14,495 bases of DNA, taken from Tannerellaceae bacterium. GTDB taxonomy: Bacteria; Bacteroidota; Bacteroidia; Bacteroidales; Tannerellaceae. Each line of letters starts with the position of its first letter. Positions within the stretch are counted from its first letter, which is position 1. Under the pieces are notes generated by a model. That model was not told where the DNA came from. It made no database searches and was given only the letters and a program-made list of their open reading frames with translations. The position numbers and the translations under genes were made by a program. This document shows positions 7,742-14,495 of this stretch, piece by piece. The DNA lies in contig JAIRZN010000098.1 in assembly GCA_031267205.1 (NCBI GenBank), forward strand, positions 1 through 14,495, written 5' to 3'.

Positions 7742-9901
7742 TCACTTGTTGTCGATCAAATACTTTAGTTGATCAAGCATGAGCGAGACTTCAGCCTCGT
7801 TGATGCCGGCCACGATCAGGTCGGGAATGTCCTGCGTGAACTGTTCCTTGAACTTATAGAAGGCGCCGTCCTCCTTCAGTATAGCCTGCATATAAAAATC
7901 TACGGCTTTCTTATTGTTCTGCAACGCCCATTCGGTATGCCCGGCGTTGAGAAGGTCGTGCATATCGGGATTGTCTTCCTGCGTGATCTTCCTGTAATAA
8001 TTGCGGGCCTGGTCGTACCTTCCCGTCAGGAAAGAACACCATGCCGCCGGGCGCCATGCCTTGTGGCTCTTTGTATCAAGGTAATCCACCTTGAAATAAT
8101 ACTTCAACGCCTCGTCGTACTCCCTCATCTCCAGATGACAATGCCCCATATTCATCTGCACGGACAAATTATCCGGGCTTAGCCCTTCGCAGCGGCGGTA
8201 ATACTCCAAAGCCTTAGCCGGCTGCTTCAGGCTGCGGTAACACCCTGCGATCCGGCGGGCGAGCCACATACTGCCCGTATTCAACAAGTCGGCGTGCAGG
8301 TATGCCTCCAAAGCTCCCTGTACGTCTCCCGTCATTTGCCGGCAGTAGCCTATTTTCTGGAAAAGCATCTCGTTTTCCTGCTGCGTCTCGGCCAGGCGGA
8401 GATATATGGTCAGGGCGTCGTCGAAATAGTTCTTCCTCAGGTAATATTCGGCGATAGTCGTGAGGCTTTCCCTGTCGTATAGATAAGGTTGAAGTATGCT
8501 CAAGTTATGGAAGTCGAGCGGCCAGATAAAGATGTCCTCAAAATCCATACGCGCCGGATAGAGTTTGAAAAAGCGGTATAAGTCCTGAATATACCGGCTT
8601 GATATTATCTCGGTTTCCCGCTGTTTTGTCTCCAGGCTGTTCCTGTTTTGTTCTATCATTTCCGCAGCCTGCTCGTAGAAGCGCCCGAACATAGCCTGGC
8701 GCGCTTTTTCGGTAAATTGCATAACGCTCAGACAAAAAGAATACTTGTCCGAATTGCACATAAAAGGCAATACAGTCATTATTCCCGAAATATTCATCCC
8801 GTCCCCGCTCCAACCGTCAAAGAGGGGATGTTCGGCCGTAAAGGGCATAAACCAGTTGCTCATTTCGCGAAAGAAGGGAAAGTTCTTCAGGTGTATGAAC
8901 GTGGAGTGCATAACATCGGCCCCTTCCTGCTGAAGCTCGCTAAATTCCTCCATCTTTTTCCCTAAGGGGGATTCTGCGAGCCCTTCCTGCCATTCGGGAT
9001 TTTCATCGCCCGGCACGAGGCCAAGATCATTCGGGCCGGCGCCTTTGTTGATTTTTGAACGCAACTTAATCACTTCGGGCATAATCTCGTCCCGAAGCTT
9101 GCGGGTAATCTTTTCCGTCTCCCGCGTCAGGATAAAGCGTAGCGTGATAGTTCTAAGGATTCGGGTAAAGCCGGGGTTTTCGGCAAGTATGGCTAAGCGA
9201 TCTGCTATTTTCGGAAACATCGACGTCCGCTTGCGGTATATATATAATGTAAGGAGGATGCCGATAAGCGCCCGTATGCGCACCTCTTCGCTTTCGGTTA
9301 TAAGGGCCGCATCGAAAAGCAGCAGCAGCTTTTCTTTGTCAAAAGTCATCTGGAGGCTCAGCACGAGGGCGGACACAACCTGGCAGCCGACCGTAAAAGG
9401 CAGCCGGCCGTCCATCCAGATCTTCCTTACCGCCGCCTCATCTGCGCCCGCAAACAGGCCGGACAGCCATATCTTGTTGAACAGCGTGGAAAGCGTGTTT
9501 TCGAAATCGCTCGCACGGCCTGCTTCGTAATGCGCCGACAATTGCGCGTGCAATTCCTCCGTCGCGATCTGCGGCAAATGCTGCAAACTCCTGCGGCGAA
9601 CGTAGAAGTGCAGCGTCGAGGTGTCCGCCAAAAGTTTGTGCCTGATTGTATCCGCCAGTTCGTAGGCCGACGAGCGGACGTTACGGTATATCTGATCCTG
9701 CATCGGGTCTTTGACACCATCCATACGGTAGCGTAACAGGTTTTTATACGTTTCCTGCATCTCGTCCAGATCCTCCTGGAAGGCATATTCCCTGCTGCCG
9801 GAAATCAAGGATTGAAGCGAATCGAATGCACTCTTCAGCTCCCTGTTATCCAACGAACCGATGATGCGGTTGTACGCCTGATTTATTTCTTGCTGCGTCA
9901 T
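7742..9901 (-). CDS. Large TPR-repeat protein of unknown function
   Basis: 719 residues without a signal peptide or membrane helix, so probably cytoplasmic. The first ~470 residues are mostly helical and carry no domain I recognise. There is an acidic, proline/glycine-containing linker around 285-315. From about 478 to 690 there are roughly six degenerate tetratricopeptide repeats (for example YYLRKNYFDDALTIYLRLAE, then GDVQGALEAYLHADLL, QPAKALEYYRRCEGLSPDN, MREYDEALKYYFKVDYLDT). A protein-scaffold or assembly role is the general expectation for TPRs, but no partner can be named. It sits on the opposite strand from the polysaccharide and uronate genes and has its own good promoter, so it is probably a monocistronic gene unrelated to either cluster. 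Confidence 0.85.
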   Translation of the reverse strand: MTQQEINQAYNRIIGSLDNRELKSAFDSLQSLISGSREYAFQEDLDEMQETYKNLLRYRMDGVKDPMQDQIYRNVRSSAYELADTIRHKLLADTSTLHFYVRRRSLQHLPQIATEELHAQLSAHYEAGRASDFENTLSTLFNKIWLSGLFAGADEAAVRKIWMDGRLPFTVGCQVVSALVLSLQMTFDKEKLLLLFDAALITESEEVRIRALIGILLTLYIYRKRTSMFPKIADRLAILAENPGFTRILRTITLRFILTRETEKITRKLRDEIMPEVIKLRSKINKGAGPNDLGLVPGDENPEWQEGLAESPLGKKMEEFSELQQEGADVMHSTFIHLKNFPFFREMSNWFMPFTAEHPLFDGWSGDGMNISGIMTVLPFMCNSDKYSFCLSVMQFTEKARQAMFGRFYEQAAEMIEQNRNSLETKQRETEIISSRYIQDLYRFFKLYPARMDFEDIFIWPLDFHNLSILQPYLYDRESLTTIAEYYLRKNYFDDALTIYLRLAETQQENEMLFQKIGYCRQMTGDVQGALEAYLHADLLNTGSMWLARRIAGCYRSLKQPAKALEYYRRCEGLSPDNLSVQMNMGHCHLEMREYDEALKYYFKVDYLDTKSHKAWRPAAWCSFLTGRYDQARNYYRKITQEDNPDMHDLLNAGHTEWALQNNKKAVDFYMQAILKEDGAFYKFKEQFTQDIPDLIVAGINEAEVSLMLDQLKYLIDNK

Positions 9902-9928
9902 ATTCTATTGAAGACATAATAGTTGCGC

Positions 9929-9960
9929 CAAAAGTAGAGTTTTATGTCCAAAGTTTCAAA
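9929..9960 (-). promoter_or_regulatory. Bacteroidetes-type promoter for the TPR gene
   Basis: Read on the minus strand, TTTG (plus 9957-9960) and TACTTTTG (plus 9929-9936) are separated by exactly 20 bp, matching the -33 TTTG / -7 TAnnTTTG consensus. The predicted start lies about 20 bases upstream of the ATG at 9901. This is the best promoter match in the window. Confidence 0.8.
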
Positions 9961-10028
9961 TCGTGGAGGCGAATAATTGAATCCGCCCCGTTATATGCTT
10001 CCACAACTTTGTGAAAACTCAAAATTTC

Positions 10029-10343
10029 TATTTGGAGCCTGCACAGGGCTGTGCATCCTTAAACCGCAGCGTTTGGAGCTTGCACAGGGCTGTGCATCCT
10101 TAAACCGTAGCGTTTGGAGCTTGCACAGGGCTGCGCATCCTTAAACCGCAGCGTTTGGAGCTTGCACAGGGCTGCGCATCCTTAAACCGTAGCGTTTGGA
10201 ACTTGCACAGGCCTGTGCATCCTTAAACCGCAGCGTTTGGAGCTTGCACAGGGCTGCGCATCCTTAAACCGTAGCGTTTGGAGCTTGCACAGGGCTGTGC
10301 ATCCTTAAACCGTAGCGTTTGGAGCTTGCACAGGGCTGTGCAT
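10029..10343 (+). repeat. Tandem array 3: eight 41-bp units with palindromic core
   Basis: GCACAGG recurs at 10041, 10082, 10123, 10164, 10205, 10246, 10287 and 10328, an exact 41-bp period. The core is TGCACAG-GG-CTGTGCA. Three units (10123, 10164, 10246) have CTGCGC in the right arm and one (10205) has GCACAGGCCTGTGC, a perfect palindrome. The linker reads TCCTTAAACCG(C/T)AGCG then TTTGGAGCT. The linker is the same as that of array 2 at about 20 of 25 positions, although the cores differ. The array lies between the TPR promoter (minus) and the uronate operon (plus). Confidence 0.95.
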
Positions 10344-10421
10344 ACATCCCGGAAAAACTTGCGGAGAAAAATAATTTGGCCTGTGGAGCGATTTTATGCA
10401 GGGTATCTTAAATTATCTCGT

Positions 10422-10429
10422 TACTTTTA
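10422..10429 (+). promoter_or_regulatory. Possible -7 box for the uronate operon
   Basis: TACTTTTA differs from TAnnTTTG at the last base and lies 20 bases before the preferred ATG at 10450. No TTTG sits at the right distance upstream. If transcription starts here, array 3 is upstream of the transcript. If it starts further upstream, the array would be part of the leader RNA. Confidence 0.35.
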
Positions 10430-10449
10430 CGGCTAAAAGTATTTGTTGT

Positions 10450-11502
10450 ATGGAAAATAAAGTTATAACCTTCGGAGAAATCATGCTAAGATTGGCAACA
10501 CCCGATTATCTCCGTTTTAATCAGATTGATTCGTTCGGCGCCACGTTCGGCGGAGGCGAGGCGAATGTGGCCGTATCGCTTGCAAATTACGGCATACCGG
10601 TGGAGTTCGTCACCCGCTTGCCGAAAAATGACCTGGCCCGGGCCTGCGTAATGGATTTGCGTAAATACGGCGTAGGCGTCTCCCACATCGTATACGGAGG
10701 GGAACGGCTGGGTATTTACTTCCTCGAAACGGGAGCAGTGGCGCGCGCAAGCAAAGTTGTGTACGACCGCGCACACTCGGCCATATCCGAAATTAAGCCC
10801 GGTATGGTGGACTGGGAGACGGCTCTGAAAGATGCCGCATGGTTTCACTGGACAGGTATTACGCCTGCCGTATCCGAGGGCGCTGCGGAAGTATGCCTTG
10901 AAGCGATACGGACTGCAAGCAGGTTGGGCGTCACGGTGTCGTGCGACTTGAATTACCGGAAAAACCTCTGGAAATACGGCAAGAGCGCCTCGGAAGTAAT
11001 GCCGGAACTTGTCGCCGGATGCGACGTCATACTCGGCAACGAAGAAGACGCCGAGAAAGTGTTCGGCATAAAACCTCAGGGCGGCTTCGATGTGGCTCAT
11101 ACGGGAGGCGAGGTTGACGCCGCTGAGTTTGAATCGGTATGCGCGCAACTAATCGAACGCTTCCCCCGCGCCCGCAAGGTTATCATAACCCTTCGCGGCT
11201 CCGTCAACGCCAATCATAATACTTGGGGAGGCGTGCTCTATGACGGCGACAAGCTGAAGCTATATCAATCGCGCCGGTACGACATTACGCATATTGTCGA
11301 CAGGGTCGGCGGCGGCGATTCCTTTATGGGAGGGCTGATATACGGACTGCTGACCTATGCCGGAGACGACCGGAGGGCGCTTGACTTCGCCGTGGCCGCT
11401 TCCTGCCTGAAGCATACCATATACGGCGATTTCAACCAGGTAACGGTAGAGGAAGTGGAGAAATTAATGGGAGGCGACGCCTCAGGAAGGGTGAGCAGGT
11501 AA
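10450..11502 (+). CDS. kdgK: 2-dehydro-3-deoxygluconokinase (KDG kinase, PfkB family)
   Basis: 350 residues from the ATG at 10450. An in-frame ATG at 10396 would add 18 residues that do not resemble the family, whereas MENKVITFGEIMLRL is the normal N-terminus, so I prefer the later start. PfkB features include the sugar-binding GGGEANVAVSLA segment (34-45) and the C-terminal signature DRVGGGDSFMGGLIYGL (284-300), with Asp290 as the catalytic base. The Arg and Gly in DRVGGGD replace the more common DTVGAGD. The enzyme phosphorylates 2-keto-3-deoxygluconate to KDPG in the cytoplasm. The stop codon overlaps the start of the aldolase gene by one base (TAATG), so the two are translationally coupled and catalyse consecutive steps. 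Confidence 0.93.
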   Translation: MENKVITFGEIMLRLATPDYLRFNQIDSFGATFGGGEANVAVSLANYGIPVEFVTRLPKNDLARACVMDLRKYGVGVSHIVYGGERLGIYFLETGAVARASKVVYDRAHSAISEIKPGMVDWETALKDAAWFHWTGITPAVSEGAAEVCLEAIRTASRLGVTVSCDLNYRKNLWKYGKSASEVMPELVAGCDVILGNEEDAEKVFGIKPQGGFDVAHTGGEVDAAEFESVCAQLIERFPRARKVIITLRGSVNANHNTWGGVLYDGDKLKLYQSRRYDITHIVDRVGGGDSFMGGLIYGLLTYAGDDRRALDFAVAASCLKHTIYGDFNQVTVEEVEKLMGGDASGRVSR

Positions 11503-12176
11503 TGGCACGGTTTAGTAAACTACAAGTCTTGGGCGCAATGCTGGATACGGGCATGGTGCCGGTGTTTTATAATAAGGATGCTGAAATCGCCAGACGGGTC
11601 GTGAAAGCTTGTTACGAAGGGGGCGTCCGCGCCTTTGAGTTCACTAATCGCGGCGACTTTGCACATGAAGTTTTCGCTGTATTGTCGAAGTATGTGGCTG
11701 ATGAATGTCCTAAGATGGCGTTGGGCATTGGCTCTATTATAGACGCCCCAACGGCGGCTTTGTATATCCAACTCGGAGCTAACTTCGTTGTCGGCCCTTC
11801 GTTCAACCCCGAAGTAGCTAAGGTCTGCAACCGACGCTTGATACCATACACGCCGGGCTGCGGGACAGTCTCTGAAATCGGCTTTGCGCAGGAAGCGGGA
11901 TGCGACCTTTGCAAGATATTCCCTGCCGGCAGCGTCGGAGGCCCATCCTTCGTAAGCAATCTGAAGGCTCCGATGCCCTGGTCGCTTATCATGGCAACCG
12001 GCGCCGTGGAACCGAACGAGGCGAATTTGTCGGCCTGGTTTAAAGCCGGTGTCTCATGCGTAGGTATGGGATCGAAGCTCTTCCCCAAAGAGGCCGTAGA
12101 TTCAGGCGATTGGCAGGCCATATCCGAACTGTGCCGTGAGGCCCTGGCGTATATCGGTAAATACCGGAAGCTATGA
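11502..12176 (+). CDS. kdgA: KDPG / 4-hydroxy-2-oxoglutarate aldolase
   Basis: 224 residues, a single-domain class I aldolase. The Schiff-base lysine is Lys138 in CDLCKIFPAG. The catalytic glutamate is probably Glu46 in FEFTNR, and YTPGC (116-120) contributes to the active-site loop. It cleaves 2-keto-3-deoxy-6-phosphogluconate to pyruvate and glyceraldehyde 3-phosphate. It overlaps the kinase gene before it by one base and the isomerase gene after it by four bases (ATGA), indicating a single tightly coupled operon. Confidence 0.93.
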   Translation: MARFSKLQVLGAMLDTGMVPVFYNKDAEIARRVVKACYEGGVRAFEFTNRGDFAHEVFAVLSKYVADECPKMALGIGSIIDAPTAALYIQLGANFVVGPSFNPEVAKVCNRRLIPYTPGCGTVSEIGFAQEAGCDLCKIFPAGSVGGPSFVSNLKAPMPWSLIMATGAVEPNEANLSAWFKAGVSCVGMGSKLFPKEAVDSGDWQAISELCREALAYIGKYRKL

Positions 12177-13579
12177 AGACTTTCTTGGGCGAGGACTTTC
12201 TGCTGCAAACGGATACTGCCGTCGAGCTATACCGCCGGCATGCCGCCGGTATGCCGGTCATAGACTATCACTGCCATCTCGACCCGGAGATGATTGCCGC
12301 CGACCACCGGTTTGAAGACCTGACCGAAATATGGCTCGGAGGTGACCACTATAAGTGGCGGGCCATGCGCGCCGACGGTGTGCCTGAAGAATATATTACG
12401 GGAGACAAACCGTCGTACGGGAAGTTCGCCAAATGGGCGGAAACCTTGCCTCACACAATGCGCAACCCGCTTTATCACTGGACGCACCTGGAACTGAACC
12501 GCGTCTTCGGCGTCAACAAGGCGCTCAATCCCTCGACCGCGCGCGAGATATACGACGACTGCACAGCCTTGCTGCATACGCCTGACTTCAGCGCCCGAAA
12601 CATAATGAGGCGAATGAACGTGGAGGTAGTCTGCACCACCGACGACCCGGCTGATTCCTTAGAACATCACATGGCTATCAAAGCAAGCGGCTTCGCCGTG
12701 AAAGTCCTCCCCACGTGGCGGCCTGATAAAGCGATGGCAATAGATGACGCGGACGCATACAATGCTTATATCGAACGCCTGGAAAAGGCTTCGGGCATTA
12801 CAATCCTATCGTTCGACAACCTGCTGGAAGCGCTGCAAAGACGGCACGATTTCTTCGACGCCGCCGGCTGCCGCATCTCCGACCATGGACTGGAAACGTT
12901 CTACGCCACACCGTATACCGACGCCGAAGTACGTACCGTCTTCCGGAAATTACGCGAAGGCAAAAAACCCGGCGACACGGATGCCGATAAGTTCCGCTCC
13001 GCAATGCTTTACGAAGGAGGCGTCATGGACGCGCGCGCGGGCTGGGCGCAACAGTTCCACGTAGGCGCACGGCGCAACAACAATACCGCCATGTTCAAAA
13101 AGCTTGGCCCCGACGCCGGCTTTGACGCCATAAACGACCTCAATTTCGCCGCGCCGATGAATCGCTTCCTCGATCGCTTGAACAGCTCAGGAATGCTGGC
13201 TAAGACTATCCTCTACAACCTCAACCCGCGCGACAATGAACTGATGGTCACCAACGCCTGCAACTTCAACGACGGCTCCGTGCCGGGGAAGATGCAATTC
13301 GGCGCCGCCTGGTGGTTCCTTGACCAACAAAAAGGAATAGAAAACCAGCTAAACGCACTCTCCGCCGGAGGATTACTGAGCCGTTTCGTCGGGATGCTGA
13401 CCGATTCGCGCAGTCTCCTCTCATATCCCCGTCACGAATACTTCCGGCGTATCCTATGCAATATGCTCGGGAACGACGTCGAAAACGGCGAACTCCCCGC
13501 TTCCGAACTCCCCTTCATCGGACGAATGGTAGAGAATATCAGCTACTATAACGCTAAAAATTACTTCAATCTACATTGA
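12173..13579 (+). CDS. uxaC: Glucuronate (uronate) isomerase
   Basis: 468 residues, full length for UxaC. Diagnostic segments are the metal-binding VIDYHCHLDP near the N-terminus (His33, His35), GDHYKWRAMRADG, CTTDDPADSLEHH in the middle and a C-terminal stretch ending YYNAKNYFNL. It interconverts D-glucuronate and D-fructuronate (and galacturonate/tagaturonate), the first step of cytoplasmic uronate breakdown. With kdgK and kdgA in the same operon, only the reductase (UxuB or UxaB) and dehydratase (UxuA or UxaA) are missing from the route to pyruvate. They are not in this window. Confidence 0.95.
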   Translation: MKTFLGEDFLLQTDTAVELYRRHAAGMPVIDYHCHLDPEMIAADHRFEDLTEIWLGGDHYKWRAMRADGVPEEYITGDKPSYGKFAKWAETLPHTMRNPLYHWTHLELNRVFGVNKALNPSTAREIYDDCTALLHTPDFSARNIMRRMNVEVVCTTDDPADSLEHHMAIKASGFAVKVLPTWRPDKAMAIDDADAYNAYIERLEKASGITILSFDNLLEALQRRHDFFDAAGCRISDHGLETFYATPYTDAEVRTVFRKLREGKKPGDTDADKFRSAMLYEGGVMDARAGWAQQFHVGARRNNNTAMFKKLGPDAGFDAINDLNFAAPMNRFLDRLNSSGMLAKTILYNLNPRDNELMVTNACNFNDGSVPGKMQFGAAWWFLDQQKGIENQLNALSAGGLLSRFVGMLTDSRSLLSYPRHEYFRRILCNMLGNDVENGELPASELPFIGRMVENISYYNAKNYFNLH

Positions 13580-13582
13580 CCT

Positions 13583-14467
13583 ATGTGCAAAAATCCTACA
13601 ATCGCGCTCGCCGCAGCCGCTATATTCGCAGCAAACACGGCAACAGCCCAGGATAACCCAATCCTGCTATTCCCCGGTAGCGCACCGGGTGAAACAACTC
13701 AACTGATAGAAAGAGCCGACCGCGACGGAGGTAACACGGGAGGACAAACCGTCCTCCGCGTCATGAACGTGAGCGAACCGACAATAACTTATTACCCCGC
13801 GCCAAAAGAAACAGCCAGCGGAGCCGCCATAATAATATGCCCCGGAGGCGGCTACAACCTCTTAGCCTACGACCTGGAAGGCGACGAAATATGCGAATGG
13901 CTCAACAAACTGGGCATAACCGCCGTCCTGCTGAAATACCGGGTGCCGCGCCGCGAAGGACGCGAGAAACACGAAGCGCCGCTCCAAGACATACAACGCG
14001 CAATAGGCTACGTGCGCTCGCACGCACAGGCGCACGCCCTAAACCCCAACCGCATCGGCGTCATGGGCTTCTCCGCCGGAGGGCATCTCTCGGCTGCCGT
14101 AAGCAACAATTTCGCCAAACGTTCCTACCCTCACATAGACGCCGCAGACAGGGTGAGCTGCCGCCCCGACTTCTGCCTGCTGGTTTATCCCGCTTACCTC
14201 GACGCGGACACCTTCAGAATAGCGCCGGAACTGAAAGTCACGCCCCAAACGCCTTCCACCATGCTCGTACAAACGGCCGACGATAAATCCTACATCAACA
14301 GCAGCCTCGCCTACTATCACGCCCTGAAGGAAGCCGGCGTACCCGCACGGATGCACCTCTACGAAAAAGGAGGACACGGATACGGCCTCCGCAACACAGG
14401 CGCCGCCGTCAACGAATGGCCCGACAGGGCTGCCGACTGGTTCCGCGAAATCGGAATCACCCCCTAA
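13583..14467 (+). CDS. Secreted alpha/beta-hydrolase, probable acetyl-esterase-type carbohydrate esterase
   Basis: 294 residues with a signal peptide of about 22 residues (ending ANTATA), so exported. The alpha/beta-hydrolase features are an oxyanion-hole segment ICPGGGYN (85-92), a nucleophile elbow GFSAGG with Ser164, the likely acid Asp233 or Asp234 in TADDKSY, and His265 in KGGHGYGL. This is the BD-FAE/esterase-lipase type often found among polysaccharide-degrading genes. It starts three bases after uxaC and is therefore probably the last gene of the uronate operon. I infer that it removes acyl groups from glucuronic-acid-containing plant or host glycans. The exact substrate is not shown by the sequence. 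The remaining 28 bases of the window hold nothing recognisable. Confidence 0.88.
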   Translation: MCKNPTIALAAAAIFAANTATAQDNPILLFPGSAPGETTQLIERADRDGGNTGGQTVLRVMNVSEPTITYYPAPKETASGAAIIICPGGGYNLLAYDLEGDEICEWLNKLGITAVLLKYRVPRREGREKHEAPLQDIQRAIGYVRSHAQAHALNPNRIGVMGFSAGGHLSAAVSNNFAKRSYPHIDAADRVSCRPDFCLLVYPAYLDADTFRIAPELKVTPQTPSTMLVQTADDKSYINSSLAYYHALKEAGVPARMHLYEKGGHGYGLRNTGAAVNEWPDRAADWFREIGITP

Positions 14468-14495
14468 ACCCGCGCACCCGCGCCCCCGTCCGGTA

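Noticed and set aside
10396..10449. Longer kdgK start adding 18 residues
   Set aside because: The added residues do not resemble the PfkB family N-terminus and would overlap the only plausible -7 box. MENKVITFGE is the expected beginning.

Overview
The window looks like a chromosomal segment of a Bacteroidales bacterium. Support comes from TAnnTTTG-type -7 promoter boxes, weak Shine-Dalgarno sites, a TonB-dependent-receptor-like outer-membrane barrel with a carboxypeptidase-regulatory-like N-terminal domain, a Bacteroidetes-style Wza lipoprotein / BY-kinase pair, and a kdgK-kdgA-uxaC uronate cluster. I cannot name a genus from the sequence alone.

Layout. (1) 1-2312, minus: an almost complete outer-membrane beta-barrel protein whose C-terminus runs off the window start. 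(2) 2400-2519, plus: a short ORF whose first ~23 codons are the N-terminus of UMP kinase (pyrH) and which then loses homology and stops, so it is a gene fragment. (3) 2543-2855: tandem array 1, 42-bp period, followed by ~300 bp with nothing recognisable. (4) 3246-6445, plus: a polysaccharide export lipoprotein (Wza type) and a Wzz/BY-kinase fusion (Wzc type). (5) 6491-6838: tandem array 2, 41-bp period, closed by a GC-rich inverted repeat. (6) 7004-7723, plus: a CpsB/YwqE-type PHP tyrosine phosphatase, the expected partner of the kinase. (7) 7742-9901, minus: a large TPR protein, convergent with the phosphatase. (8) 10029-10343: tandem array 3, 41-bp period. (9) 10450-14467, plus: a tightly coupled operon of KDG kinase, KDPG aldolase, glucuronate isomerase and a secreted alpha/beta-hydrolase esterase.

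How the genes work together. Wza, Wzc and the PHP phosphatase form an export and phosphorylation-cycle module for an extracellular polysaccharide, but no glycosyltransferase, flippase or polymerase is present in the window. The second operon supplies glucuronate isomerisation plus the lower Entner-Doudoroff-type steps (KDG to KDPG to pyruvate and glyceraldehyde-3-phosphate). The exported esterase may trim acyl groups from the source polysaccharide.

The most notable feature is the set of three intergenic tandem arrays. They belong to one family. Each unit has a linker of about 24-25 bp that is shared between arrays (a CCTT-AAC block and TTTGGAG), joined to a palindromic core of 16-18 bp that is the same within an array but different in each array. 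All three arrays point the same way, and each lies upstream of a plus-strand gene. I do not recognise this as a named repeat family.
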